Assembly (NCBI GenBank): GCA_965214585.1 | Contig: OZ243957.1 | Span: 2,232,001-2,296,000, forward strand | Source of the DNA: JAHCHG01 sp965214585 | Lineage (GTDB): Bacteria; Acidobacteriota; Blastocatellia; Pyrinomonadales; Pyrinomonadaceae | DNA: 64,000 nt | Direction: 5' to 3' | Notes under the pieces: generated by a model | What the model saw: only the letters and a program-made list of their open reading frames with translations | The model's database searches: none | What the model was told of the DNA's origin: nothing | Made by a program: the position numbers and the translations under genes | Shown: positions 26,393 through 35,998 of the stretch, one piece after another | How positions within the stretch are numbered: the first letter of the stretch is position 1 | Layout: the number at the start of each line of letters is the position of its first letter

Positions 26393-26828
26393 AACAACTG
26401 AATGGCAAAACGGCGAATTTTCAATCAGCACGGACGAAAATCTTTTGCAAATTGATGTAATTCAAAAATTTCTGAACGAAGATTCTTATTGGGCGAAAAA
26501 TCGAACAAAAGAGCAGACGGAAACGGCGATAAAAAATTCGTTGTGTTTCGGCGTTTACGCGGGCGAAAAGCAGATCGGATTTGCGCGTGTCGTTACGGAT
26601 TTTGCGACGTTTGCTTATCTTGGCGATGTTTTTATTTTGGAGGAATTTGGCGGACGCGGTTTGGGAAAATGGCTGATGGAAGTTATTATAAATCATCCCG
26701 ATTTGCAGGGATTCAGGCGATGGATTCTGGCGACAAAGGACGCGCATTCGCTTTATGAGAAATACGGTTTTACGAAATTGAAACATCCGACCAGATGGAT
26801 GGAAAAAGCCGCGCCGAATGCTTATTGA
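26385..26828 (+). CDS. GNAT-family N-acetyltransferase
   Basis: 147 residues from ATG 26385, overlapping the previous stop by 8 nt. FARVVTDFATFAYLGDVFIL and EEFGGRGLGKWLMEVII carry motif A (R/Q-x-x-G-x-G/A) for acetyl-CoA binding, and AHSLYEKYGFTKLKHPTRWM is the usual C-terminal motif B. It transfers acetyl from acetyl-CoA to an unknown amine. Co-translation with the secreted protein is probably incidental. Confidence 0.88.
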   Translation: MSRTTEWQNGEFSISTDENLLQIDVIQKFLNEDSYWAKNRTKEQTETAIKNSLCFGVYAGEKQIGFARVVTDFATFAYLGDVFILEEFGGRGLGKWLMEVIINHPDLQGFRRWILATKDAHSLYEKYGFTKLKHPTRWMEKAAPNAY

Positions 26829-26898
26829 AATTGGGGCTTTGGTCTTTGGTTTTTGTAACTAACACAATTTTCTTAGGAAGTGTGCATTATTAGAGTAG

Positions 26899-26974
26899 GT
26901 CAGTAGCGTCGGCGTGAGCCGATGCGTTTATCGCGCCTACAACGGACGCATCGGCTCACGCCGACGCTAATGAC
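26899..26974. repeat. CGTCGGCGTGAGCC hairpin, copy 2
   Basis: GTCAGTAGCGTCGGCGTGAG and its inverted complement, closed by a 20-nt loop. The outer sequence differs from copy 1, so only the hairpin is shared. It lies between the GNAT gene and phosphoglycerate mutase. Confidence 0.85.
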
Positions 26975-27055
26975 ATATTGCATAAAACGCTGTAACACTA
27001 AAGAATTAACAAATCAAAGACCGAAAACCAAAGACCAAAAGCCATTTATTAAACT

Positions 27056-28615
27056 ATGAAAAACGGAAATAAAAGACCGCTTGCGCTGATAATTATTGAC
27101 GGTTGGGGTTATTCGCCGAAGCGTGAAGGCAATGCGATTGCGCTGGCGAATACGCCGAATTATGACGAGATTTGCCGAAAATATCCAAGCACGACGCTTG
27201 CCGCTTCGGGTTTGCGCGTCGGTTTGATGCCGGATACGCCGGGAAGTTCGGAGGTCGGACATCTGAATATCGGCGCGGGAAGAATCGTGCAGACGGACGT
27301 TTCAAAAATTTCGGATGCGGTGAAATCGGGCGAATTTTTTGAGAACGAAGTTTTGAAAAATGCTTTTACAAAGGCGCGGGCGTTTAATTCGTCGGTTCAT
27401 TTGATCGGTTTATTGTCCGACGGCGGAATTCATTCTTCAACCGATAATCTTTTTTCATTGGTCAGAATGGCGAAAAATGAAGGCGTAAAAGATGTTTTTA
27501 TTCACGGAATTTTAGACGGACGCGATGTGCAGCCGAGAACTGCCGATATTTATGTTGAAGCGGTGGAGATAAAACTGGCGGACATCGGACTCGGCAAGAT
27601 TGCGACGCTTTGCGGCAGATATTACGCGATGGACAAAGATCAGAATTGGGAACGCACGGCAAGGGTTTATACGATGCTCGTGCATTCGGAAGGCGAACGC
27701 GCGGCGGACGCGGTAACGGCGATTCGCGGTTCGTTTTTGCGCGGCATTTCCGACGAATTTATTCAGCCGATAGTTTTGGAAGAAAAGCCGGGCGTTCCCG
27801 TCGCTTCCGTAAAAAATAACGATGTCGTAATATTTTTTAATCATCGCCCGGATCGAATGCGGCAATTGGTGAAATCCGTCGCCGTTGCCGATAATGCGGA
27901 GTTTTCAACCTTCGGCAAACCTAAGATCGAAGCGGTTTGTTTGACCGAGTATGACCGTTCTTTCAGATTGCCCGCCGCGTTTGTGCAGAACAATGAATAC
28001 AATGTTTTGGCAAAGGTTTTTGCCGATAACGGAATTTTAAATTCGCGCGTTGCCGAAACGGAAAAATATTCGCACATAACGTATTTTTTCAACGGCGGTG
28101 TCGAAAGCGAACATCCGCTCGAACAGCGAATTGCGATTCAATCTTCAAAAAAATCGCCGGAAGAAACCTATCCCGAAACCGAAAATTTCAAAGTTACGGA
28201 CAAACTTTTAAGCGGACTCGAAGCGGGCGAAAATGATGTTTTTATCGTTAATCTTGCCGCTTCCGATCTGATCGCGCACACGGGGAATCTGGAAAAAACG
28301 ATTGAAGCGGTGCAGTTTACAGACGTTTGTTTGGGCGGAATTTTGGAAAAGATACGCGAGCGCAGCGGCGTAGCGATCATTACTTCGGATCACGGAAATT
28401 GCGAGGAAATGGCGGATCTATTAACCGGCGAGCCGAACAACGCGCACACCGCAAATCCCGTTCCGTTTCATCTGATTGACGACACTGCAAACGGCTTAGA
28501 GTTGCGCGAAGACGGTGCGCTCGAAGACATTGCGCCGACGATTCTCGGCATTTTAGGAATCGAAAAACCGTCGGAGATGACGGGCAGGGATTTGAGGGTG
28601 AAAGGTGAAAGGTGA
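27056..28615 (+). CDS. gpmI: 2,3-bisphosphoglycerate-independent phosphoglycerate mutase
   Basis: 519 residues, full length. It interconverts 3- and 2-phosphoglycerate in glycolysis and gluconeogenesis with two metal ions (commonly Mn). Alkaline-phosphatase-like residues are visible: Asp in IIIDGWGY, the catalytic Ser in TPGSSEVGHLNIGAGR, FNHRPDRMRQL, and SDHGNCEEM near the C-terminus. The last codons (DLRVKGER) run into the AAAGGTGAAAGG repeat, so the extreme C-terminus is repeat-encoded. The upstream 26829-27055 gap holds the hairpin repeat. Confidence 0.96.
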   Translation: MKNGNKRPLALIIIDGWGYSPKREGNAIALANTPNYDEICRKYPSTTLAASGLRVGLMPDTPGSSEVGHLNIGAGRIVQTDVSKISDAVKSGEFFENEVLKNAFTKARAFNSSVHLIGLLSDGGIHSSTDNLFSLVRMAKNEGVKDVFIHGILDGRDVQPRTADIYVEAVEIKLADIGLGKIATLCGRYYAMDKDQNWERTARVYTMLVHSEGERAADAVTAIRGSFLRGISDEFIQPIVLEEKPGVPVASVKNNDVVIFFNHRPDRMRQLVKSVAVADNAEFSTFGKPKIEAVCLTEYDRSFRLPAAFVQNNEYNVLAKVFADNGILNSRVAETEKYSHITYFFNGGVESEHPLEQRIAIQSSKKSPEETYPETENFKVTDKLLSGLEAGENDVFIVNLAASDLIAHTGNLEKTIEAVQFTDVCLGGILEKIRERSGVAIITSDHGNCEEMADLLTGEPNNAHTANPVPFHLIDDTANGLELREDGALEDIAPTILGILGIEKPSEMTGRDLRVKGER

Positions 28616-28645
28616 AAGGTAAAAGGTAAAAGGGTAAAGGTAAAA
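28600..28645 (+). repeat. AAAGGTGA/AAAGGTA short tandem repeat
   Basis: GTGAAAGGTGAAAGGTGAAA, then AAAAGGTAAAAGGGTAAAGG. It covers the end of gpmI and most of the 42-bp gap to queD. It is the same sequence type as the strings beside the starts at 19414, 19537 and 42284. Confidence 0.8.
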
Positions 28646-28657
28646 AAATTATAAGTG

Positions 28658-29041
28658 ATGAGTAGTTTTTATGAAGTAATGATCGAACGGCATTTTTCGA
28701 GCGCACATCAATTGCGCGGTTATAGAGGGAAATGCGAGAATCTGCACGGGCATAATTATAAAATAGAGATTTTTGCGAAAGGCGCAGAACTCAATAATAT
28801 CGGGCTTTTGATTGATTTTGTGGATTTGAAAAAGGCGGCTGACGAAGTTACGAAATATCTCGATCATCGAAATATCAACGAGTTGCCGCCGTTTGACGAA
28901 GAACTGAATCCTTCGGCGGAAAATCTGGCAAAATTTATTTTGGAATATATCGCTTCACGGGTGGACGACGAGCGCGTGCAAATTTACAAAGTGCGCTGTT
29001 ACGAAACGCCGACGAGCGTAGCGACTTATCAAGTCGGTTGA
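28658..29041 (+). CDS. queD: 6-carboxy-5,6,7,8-tetrahydropterin synthase QueD
   Basis: 127 residues from ATG 28658 (a GTG sits one codon upstream). It is a T-fold enzyme converting dihydroneopterin triphosphate to 6-carboxytetrahydropterin in queuosine and 7-deazapurine synthesis. Zinc ligands: His in FSSAHQLRG and the pair in NLHGHNYKIE; the catalytic Cys is in RGKCENLHGH. CYETPTSVATY holds the substrate-binding Glu. No queC, queE or queF is adjacent. A clear terminator follows. Confidence 0.92.
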   Translation: MSSFYEVMIERHFSSAHQLRGYRGKCENLHGHNYKIEIFAKGAELNNIGLLIDFVDLKKAADEVTKYLDHRNINELPPFDEELNPSAENLAKFILEYIASRVDDERVQIYKVRCYETPTSVATYQVG

Positions 29042-29067
29042 ATTTAACCGGCATAAAATAACGAAAA

Positions 29068-29104
29068 GATGCGGTCTTTGTAAAAAGAACCGCATCCTTT
29101 TTTT
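29068..29104 (+). terminator. Rho-independent terminator after queD
   Basis: GATGCGGTCTTT pairs with AAGAACCGCATC across a GTAAA loop and is followed by seven T. It lies 27 bp after the queD stop. Confidence 0.9.
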
Positions 29105-29307
29105 GTCTGAATTTTTGAAAACAGACGTTTTGTAAGTTCTTGTCATAAATTGAATTAGAAGGTTTTTACATTTTTTCCAAAAAAATGTAAAATTTTTGAA
29201 TCCAAATCCAGATGCTTGTCGAATGGGAGTAGTAAGGCAGTAAAATTTAAAAATAAGCAGAGAGAAAAGTAATAATAAGTTACTTGGAAAAAGAGAAATA
29301 AAATAAT

Positions 29308-29369
29308 CCGGCTCAGAAAATTTGCTTGCTGTTATGTTTGAATTGGCGGACAAGCCGCATCTGAACCGG
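29308..29369 (+). ncRNA. Candidate structured leader RNA, two nested stems
   Basis: CCGGCTCAGA (29308-29317) pairs with TCTGAACCGG (29360-29369) with one mismatch, and inside GCTTG pairs with CAAGC. It lies 180 bp upstream of a lipoprotein gene in an otherwise featureless gap (29107-29549). A second CCGG-rich segment (ACCGGACTTATTTTCCGGGT) follows at once, which would allow an alternative stem. No match to a riboswitch I know. Confidence 0.3.
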
Positions 29370-29549
29370 ACTTATTTTCCGGGTTTATATAACTTCTTAA
29401 TTACTGGAAAATTTCTCTGTTTAATTGTTTAAGTATAAAAAAGAATTGAGGGCAATCGAAAGAAATTATTGCAGATTAGCAAACTGCATATTGTTTTTTG
29501 AGTATCAATCTGATTATTAAAATTGGCGGGGGAAATCAATATCAAAAAA

Positions 29550-30041
29550 TTGAAAATATATATTTTGTTGTGCGTTTTGTTTGCAATTACGAATTGTGCA
29601 GGTGAAACCGCGTCCGGGAATAATCTGCCGAATAATATTCTCGGCATAAAACTCGGAATGACCGAACGGGAAGCAAAAAACCGTTTGCAGGAAATCGGCA
29701 AATTTACGAGAGTCGAGCCGAAGCGTCAGCAAATATGGGCATTAAAGAATAATCCGAGATTCAGTTATGTAGCCGTCGGTTTTGATAAGGAAAACAAAGT
29801 GCATTACGTTTCGGCGATTGCCGCGCCGAAAAGCAGAGAGAAAATGCGTTATACGGAAATCGGCGATTTGAGCGCGGCGAAGGCTGAAATCGCCAAACCG
29901 AATTATATATACACTTGGACTATTCCGGCGGCGAACGGCAATTCTCCGTATATGATTTTGGCGAGAGGAACGAACGCGGAATATTTGAATACATACACGA
30001 TCTCAAAACCGATTGGCGGTGATGATGAAGAAGAGGAATAA
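29550..30041 (+). CDS. Lipoprotein, unknown
   Basis: About 163 residues if started at TTG 29550 (LKIYILLCVLFAITNC); a TTG at 29523 adds nine residues before the hydrophobic core. The lipobox ITNC predicts lipidation. The segment NNILGIKLGMTEREAKNRL resembles the short helix-strand start of small export-associated domains such as BamE-like folds, but similarity is weak. The C-terminus is acidic (GGDDEEEE). It is followed 90 bp later by the large sialidase-like gene on the same strand. Confidence 0.65.
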   Translation: MKIYILLCVLFAITNCAGETASGNNLPNNILGIKLGMTEREAKNRLQEIGKFTRVEPKRQQIWALKNNPRFSYVAVGFDKENKVHYVSAIAAPKSREKMRYTEIGDLSAAKAEIAKPNYIYTWTIPAANGNSPYMILARGTNAEYLNTYTISKPIGGDDEEEE

Positions 30042-30131
30042 AGAAATCGAGCAAATCTGAAGTATAGAAAAGGTCGAAAGCAACATTAAATGAAGACAGC
30101 ATTAAATTAAATAAGGAAGGGGAAAATTAAT

Positions 30132-32408
30132 ATGAAAAAAGCGAATGGAATATTTATTTATCTTGCGGATAAAAAATTGAAAACAATTTTATCGGCGTTG
30201 GCGGCGGTAATAGTTTTGGGAATTATATTGTTTCCGGTAACGAAAAAATCGGAAGCGGCAGCACCGGCGGCGGGGTTGTTACAGCCGACGGGACCGAGCG
30301 TTAGCTGGGTCGGAACGGATGCGGGCGGCGCAGCTCCGAACGGAGAAGCGGACTGCAACGGCGATTCCGCGACATCGCCCGTCTGCGATACTTTTGTGCT
30401 GCAACTCGGCGGAACGCTTGCCGATTGGAACGCGAAGGTTGCCAGAGTTCAGATCAACTGGACTACACCGGCAACCGATTACGATATGTATATTCATACG
30501 GGTTCGGAAAACGGTCCGCTCGTTGCGACATCGGCGGCGGGAACGACAACTTTCGAGCAATCCGATCTGAATCCCAATTCATTGGGAACGCTCGGACCGT
30601 TTTACGTCCGCGTCGTATATTTTGCGGCGGTTGCGGCGGATCAATACAGCGGAATCGCTTCGGTTGTGGCGACAGACCCGCCGTTTGTGCCGCCGGCAAG
30701 TGCGTGTATGATGCCTTCATTTGAAACTTACAGACCGCCTCTAAGCGTTAGAGGTGCTGAGGAGGCGGGCGAACCTTCAATCGGTGTCAACTGGAATACG
30801 GGAAATGTTCTGTTTCAAGCCGGTTTTGACACGATCAGAGCGACGTATAATGACAGCACATCTCCGGCGACGGTCAGTTGGGGAAGCAGCAGACCGAATT
30901 TTACGACGAGTTTAGACCCGATTATGTTTACCGACGCGGTAACGGGGCGCACGATTCCGGGACAACTGCTGGCGGCGGGCGGAACGAGTCAGACGGCGAT
31001 TACTGACAACGACGGACAGAGTTTTACGAATACGGTTACAACCGGAATTACATCGGGCGTTGACCACCAGACGATTGGCGGCGGACCTTATAATGAAAAT
31101 CCGATTGATGCAAACGGAAATCCTTCGACGGTTCAAGTTGGTCCGACGACGGCTTATCCGCACGCATTCTATTACTCATCGCAGTCAATCGCGGCGGCGA
31201 CAACGGCACGCAGCGACGACGGCGGTGTAACTTATGGTCCGGCAGTTCCGATGTATAACATTACGCAGTGTTCGGGTTTACACGGACATGTGAAAGTTGC
31301 ACCCGACGGAACGGTTTATGTTCCGAATAAAAACTGCTCCGATCCCGATATGGATCCGACAACGGCGGACGGCGGGCAAGGTTTTGCGGTTTCGGAAGAC
31401 AACGGTTTGACTTGGAACGTGCGAACTCTTCCGGGAAGCGGAAGCGGCGACAACGATCCGGCGGTTGACATCGGCGCGGGCGGCAGAGTTTATATGGCTT
31501 ATACGGCGAGCGACAAAACTTTCCGTGCAGCGGTTTCCGACGATAAGGGAAAAACTTGGAAGTTCGATCAGGATGTCGGCGCGGCGTTCGGAATTAAAGC
31601 GAGCGTCTTTCCGGCGGCTGTGGCGGGCGACAATGACCGCGCGGCGATATTCTTTCACGGCACGGATTCGACAAATCCGGGCGATCCGACGGGAACTGAT
31701 GAAGGAGTCGTTTTTGCCGGAACTTGGTATGCGTATGTAGCGACGACTTGCAACGGCGGTCAAAGCTGGTCGGTTGCCCGCGTCGGCGATCCGGTTCAGC
31801 AAGGCGTGATCTGCACGAACGGCACGACTTGTCCTTCGGGAACGAGAAATCTGCTCGATTTTATGGACATCAAAGTTGACCGTTTCGGGCGTTCCGTCGC
31901 CGGATATGCCGACGGCTGTGTATCGGCACGATGCACCGGAATAACCGATAACAGCGGAACAAAAGCCGATACTGATAAAAAAACTAGCAATCCGAATGTG
32001 GCGCAGGAATATACCTCGATCATCAGACAGACGGGCGGTTCGCGTCTGTTCTCCGATTTTGATACGGGCGGTCCGGCAGCACCGACGCTTCCGCCGCCGG
32101 TTACGGTTGAAGCGCAAAGAATGGGAAATAAACTTTCGTGGAAAACTCCCGACGACAACGGTTCGCCTTTGACGGGTTACAAAATTTACCGCGGGGCGGG
32201 AAATGAAAAACCTGCTTTGATCGGACAAGTTGATGCCGACGGCGTTAATTCTTATGCCGATTGGAATTGGAGAAACGGACGCGGACTGCGTAAAGGCGGA
32301 AGCGGTGAAGTTTATTACCAAGTAACAGCCGTTAATAAATACGGGGAAAGTCCGCGCACGGTAAAATTCTACGCGCCGGAATCATCCCGAAAAGGTATCG
32401 GAAGATAA
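30132..32408 (+). CDS. Large secreted sialidase-like propeller protein with fibronectin type III end
   Basis: 758 residues. An N-terminal anchor or signal (hydrophobic about 18-36, cut probably after SEAAA), then a strand-rich domain (WTTPATDYDMYIH). A propeller follows, with repeated Asp-box-like turns: TDNDGQSF, SDDGGVTYG, SEDNGLTWN, SDDKGKTWK and CNGGQSWS. The final 100 residues (VEAQRMGNKLSWKTPDDNGS, YKIYRG, YYQVTAVNKYGESP) form a fibronectin type III domain. Catalytic sialidase Arg triad is not evident, so hydrolase activity is uncertain. It may bind glycans. GGAAGGGG upstream is a strong ribosome binding site. Confidence 0.8.
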   Translation: MKKANGIFIYLADKKLKTILSALAAVIVLGIILFPVTKKSEAAAPAAGLLQPTGPSVSWVGTDAGGAAPNGEADCNGDSATSPVCDTFVLQLGGTLADWNAKVARVQINWTTPATDYDMYIHTGSENGPLVATSAAGTTTFEQSDLNPNSLGTLGPFYVRVVYFAAVAADQYSGIASVVATDPPFVPPASACMMPSFETYRPPLSVRGAEEAGEPSIGVNWNTGNVLFQAGFDTIRATYNDSTSPATVSWGSSRPNFTTSLDPIMFTDAVTGRTIPGQLLAAGGTSQTAITDNDGQSFTNTVTTGITSGVDHQTIGGGPYNENPIDANGNPSTVQVGPTTAYPHAFYYSSQSIAAATTARSDDGGVTYGPAVPMYNITQCSGLHGHVKVAPDGTVYVPNKNCSDPDMDPTTADGGQGFAVSEDNGLTWNVRTLPGSGSGDNDPAVDIGAGGRVYMAYTASDKTFRAAVSDDKGKTWKFDQDVGAAFGIKASVFPAAVAGDNDRAAIFFHGTDSTNPGDPTGTDEGVVFAGTWYAYVATTCNGGQSWSVARVGDPVQQGVICTNGTTCPSGTRNLLDFMDIKVDRFGRSVAGYADGCVSARCTGITDNSGTKADTDKKTSNPNVAQEYTSIIRQTGGSRLFSDFDTGGPAAPTLPPPVTVEAQRMGNKLSWKTPDDNGSPLTGYKIYRGAGNEKPALIGQVDADGVNSYADWNWRNGRGLRKGGSGEVYYQVTAVNKYGESPRTVKFYAPESSRKGIGR

Positions 32409-32620
32409 CCCGAAACAATTATTTTCGGTTAAGACAGCGTTGAAATTCGCCAGCCGGACGACAGACGGTTCGGTTGGCAATTCCGACGCTTCAAAATACC
32501 TTTGTAAAATCGGCTTATAAATTGCTTTCTCAAAAATTCGCGCTCAGAATTTATTTTCGCGCCGTTCGATTGAAAAAGCCTAAACGAAAAGATTCAACTG
32601 GAGAAAAAGAGGATATTATT

Positions 32621-35600
32621 ATGACGAGAACAGCGACAGGGGAAGGTGTTTCCCGAATTCACAATTTAATAAAAACTTACTTATTTTACGGTGCGCTATT
32701 TGCTTTGACAATCGGTTTCGCAAATATCGCAAATGCGGCGACTTTTACCGTTTCCAATTTGGACGATGCGGGCGCGGGAAGTTTGCGTCAGGCGATTATC
32801 AGCGCAAATTCTACGGGCGGCGCGGACACGATAAATTTCAGCATTGCCGGGACGATTTCGTTACTGACTCCGCTTGATCCGATAACCGAACAAGTTACGA
32901 TTGACGGTTACACCGCGCCGGGCGCGGCTGTCAATACGAACGGCGCAGGCGCGGGATTTAACGGCACTCTGACCGTTGAACTGAACGGATCGGGCGCGGG
33001 AGTTTCCAGCAACGGTTTGCAGATTTCAGCACCGAACTGCCTTGTTCGCGGACTTGTCATTAATCGGTTCGGAAGCGCGGGAATCAGAGTTAATGCGGCA
33101 GGTTCGGGAACAAATATCTACGGAAATTTTATCGGCACGAATACAGCCGGAAATACCGCTTTGGGCAATGTTAATCGCGGTGTTTTAATCGTCGGCGCAT
33201 CAAATGTCGCCGTCGGAAGCACGGGAAACGACACGCGCAACGTCATTTCCGGCAATTCCGGCACGGGAATTTCGATAACCGGCGGCGGTTCGGCGACGAT
33301 CAGAAAAAATCTGATCGGAACAAACAGCACGGGAACGGCTGATTTGGGAAATTCGCAGGAAGGCGTTCGCATTGCCGATTCTTCGGGTTCGGTAATCGGC
33401 GGCAATACGGCTGCTTCGCGCAACGTCATTTCGGGAAATAATTCAAGCGGCATTTCCATTCTGCAAAGCAGCAGCACAACAAGTGCAAGCGGAAATTCCG
33501 TTGTCGGAAATTTTATCGGCGTTGACATCGGCGGAAATATCGCTCTGCCGAATTCAGGCAGCGGCGTTTTAATCGGCGCAAGCGGAAATACGGTTGGCGG
33601 AAACACAAGCGGCGCAAGAAACGTGATTTCGTCAAACAACGCCAACGGCGTTTCCATCGGCACGAATTTCGCAACGGGAAATACGGTCAGCGGAAACTTT
33701 ATCGGAATCGGCGATAACGGCGCGGCTACCTTGCCGAATCGGGACAGCGGCATTCAAATCTCGAATCTCGCGGCGGGAAATACCATCGGTTCAACAACGG
33801 TAACAACCGGAAATTGCGATGCCGGATGTAATGTTATCGCCCATAACGGCGATGTTAATTCGACCAGCGCGAGAGCCGGAGTTTATATAGACGCGACGGG
33901 CGGCGCGGGAAATGCGATTCGCGGAAATTCGATCTATATGAATACCGGAATCGGCATTGATCTCGGTGCTGTCGGCACAACTGCTAACGACGCTTCAGAC
34001 CCGGACACGGGAGCGAATAACTTACAAAACTTCCCGGCAATAACTTCAGCACAGAATAACGGCACAATTGCCGGAACATTAAACAGTTTGCCGAATACGA
34101 CCTTTGCAGTTGATTTTTTCAGAAATGCAAGCACGGATACGATGGCGGCGAGCGAAGGCAGAACATTTATCGGTGCGACAAATGTTGTAACTGACGGAAG
34201 CGGCAACGCGACGATAAGTTTTAACACCGGAGCAACGCTGACAGTCGGAGAATATGTAACGGCAACTGCCACAAATACAACAACATCCGATACATCGGAA
34301 TTTTCGGCTGCTCAGATAGTTACTGCCGCGCCGGGCGGCGGAGCGCAGGGTTTTGAAGGAGATGTCGTTGACAGACCGGATGGAAACGGTTCGGTTAGTT
34401 CGACGGACATCGCACAAATTCGCAGATTTTCAGTCGGACTCGATATGCCTTATATGTCCAATGAATTTCAGCGTGCCGATTGTGCGCCTTTTGCCGACAG
34501 AGGAAACGGCGTAGTCGCCGCATCGGACGTGGCACAGGCAAGACGTTATTCGGTAGGATTAGACGGTGCGCCGCAGCCGGCGGCAGGTCCGACTGCTCCG
34601 CCCCAAAACACCATTATCGGTATGATGGGCGTTGCCGGCGCATTGAAATCGGAAAGCCGTGCGGCTATCGCGCCGCGCGAGGTTCGGATCGTCAATAATA
34701 CAGCTAAACAAGGTAATACGGTAACGGTTACGCTTGAAGCCGATACGATGGGCGATGAAAGCGTGTATAATTTCAGCGTCAATTTTGATTCGACAAGATT
34801 GACCAATCCGGTTGTGATGCTCGGTTCGGCTTCGTCGAGTGCTACTTTGACGCAGAACGTCAGACCGCCCGGACAAGACGGCGACGCGAACCGGCAGGAC
34901 ATCGGAATCAACATAGATTTCGGCAACACGCCGATTCAGCAGGGAAATAATCTGCAATTGCTGACAATTCAGTTTGACGTTCCGACGAATGCACCGACGG
35001 GACAAACGCCGGTAACATTCGACGGCACACCCGCGCCGATAGAAGTGTCGAACACAGCGGCACAGGCGTTGCCGACGACCTTTACCAACGGAACTGTTAC
35101 GGTAACCGCACAGCGAGTTGTGAGAGTTGTTGATACAAACACGAGTCGCGGACAGACGGTTACGGTTATGATCCAAGCTGACACGGCAGGCGACGAAAGC
35201 GTGTATAATTTCAGCGTCAATTTCGATTCGACAAGATTGACCAATCCGGTTGTGATGCTCGGTTCGGCTTCGTCGAGTGCTACTTTGACGCAGAACGTCA
35301 GACCGCCCGGACAAGACGGCGACGCGAACCGGCAGGACATCGGAATCAACATAGATTTCGGCAACACGCCGATTCAGCAGGGAAATAATCTGCAATTGCT
35401 GACAATTCAGTTTGACGTTCCGACGAATGCACCGACGGGACAAACGCCGGTAACATTCGACGGCACACCCGCGCCGATAGAAGTGTCGAACACAGCGGCG
35501 CAAGCTGTCCCGACAACTTTCCAAGACGGCAATGTAAATATCGCCGGACCGACTGCCGCGCCTGCAACGGTCAAAGGAAAGGTTATTACCAACAGAGGCA

Positions 35601-35809
35601 GGGGCGTTTCCAGAGCAATAGTGCAATTGACCAAGGGCGACGGGCGAATTGTGCAGGCGATGACCAATCAATTCGGCTATTTCCGATTCAACGAAGTTGA
35701 AGTCGGAGAAGCCTATACGATCAGCGTCAGACACAAGCGTTATAGATCACAATCGCAATTCGTACAAGTCAACGGCGATGTCGAAGATTTGACAATTGTC
35801 GTCAGGTGA
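32621..35809 (+). CDS. Secreted beta-helix protein with dockerin-like, two cohesin-like and shared C-terminal domains
   Basis: 1062 residues from ATG 32621 (GAGG 8 nt upstream); an upstream start at 32474 is rejected. Signal or anchor at about 25-45. Residues about 47-560 are a right-handed parallel beta-helix (NxI/VxGN turns such as NVISGNSGTGI). Two Asp-rich loops with a downstream helix (about 583-640: DGNGSVSSTDIAQIRRFSVG and NGVVAASDVAQARRYSVG) look like a dockerin. Two cohesin-like domains (about 690-830 and 836-975) share a 305-bp stretch with one mismatch. The last 80 residues match the C-terminal domain at 3483 and 52642. Role unknown. Confidence 0.82.
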   Translation: MTRTATGEGVSRIHNLIKTYLFYGALFALTIGFANIANAATFTVSNLDDAGAGSLRQAIISANSTGGADTINFSIAGTISLLTPLDPITEQVTIDGYTAPGAAVNTNGAGAGFNGTLTVELNGSGAGVSSNGLQISAPNCLVRGLVINRFGSAGIRVNAAGSGTNIYGNFIGTNTAGNTALGNVNRGVLIVGASNVAVGSTGNDTRNVISGNSGTGISITGGGSATIRKNLIGTNSTGTADLGNSQEGVRIADSSGSVIGGNTAASRNVISGNNSSGISILQSSSTTSASGNSVVGNFIGVDIGGNIALPNSGSGVLIGASGNTVGGNTSGARNVISSNNANGVSIGTNFATGNTVSGNFIGIGDNGAATLPNRDSGIQISNLAAGNTIGSTTVTTGNCDAGCNVIAHNGDVNSTSARAGVYIDATGGAGNAIRGNSIYMNTGIGIDLGAVGTTANDASDPDTGANNLQNFPAITSAQNNGTIAGTLNSLPNTTFAVDFFRNASTDTMAASEGRTFIGATNVVTDGSGNATISFNTGATLTVGEYVTATATNTTTSDTSEFSAAQIVTAAPGGGAQGFEGDVVDRPDGNGSVSSTDIAQIRRFSVGLDMPYMSNEFQRADCAPFADRGNGVVAASDVAQARRYSVGLDGAPQPAAGPTAPPQNTIIGMMGVAGALKSESRAAIAPREVRIVNNTAKQGNTVTVTLEADTMGDESVYNFSVNFDSTRLTNPVVMLGSASSSATLTQNVRPPGQDGDANRQDIGINIDFGNTPIQQGNNLQLLTIQFDVPTNAPTGQTPVTFDGTPAPIEVSNTAAQALPTTFTNGTVTVTAQRVVRVVDTNTSRGQTVTVMIQADTAGDESVYNFSVNFDSTRLTNPVVMLGSASSSATLTQNVRPPGQDGDANRQDIGINIDFGNTPIQQGNNLQLLTIQFDVPTNAPTGQTPVTFDGTPAPIEVSNTAAQAVPTTFQDGNVNIAGPTAAPATVKGKVITNRGRGVSRAIVQLTKGDGRIVQAMTNQFGYFRFNEVEVGEAYTISVRHKRYRSQSQFVQVNGDVEDLTIVVR

Positions 35810-35832
35810 TAATGCGTAATTTGTAAATTCGG

Positions 35833-35885
35833 GCGTTTGAGATTTTGCTTTCTGCATTTTAGAAAATCTCAAACGCTCATTTTTT
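35833..35885 (+). terminator. Rho-independent terminator after the beta-helix gene
   Basis: GCGTTTGAGATTTT pairs with AAAATCTCAAACGC across a 16-nt loop, followed by TCATTTTTTG. It separates the beta-helix gene from the TonB receptor. Confidence 0.85.
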
Positions 35886-35998
35886 GTAAAAATTACGGAA
35901 TTAACAATTTATAATTTACAAATAACAGCAAAATTTGTTTGAATAATAGTGAGGTAAAACTCGGTAAGAAAATAAGAGGTAAATTAAGCAATATTAAT

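Noticed and set aside
31278..35734. Long minus-strand frames opposite the sialidase-like and beta-helix genes
   Set aside because: They mirror repetitive coding DNA of the plus-strand genes (including the duplicated cohesin) and have no independent signals.
35810..35998. Cobalamin riboswitch before the TonB receptor
   Set aside because: Only a terminator hairpin and AT-rich DNA are present; the B12 box is missing.
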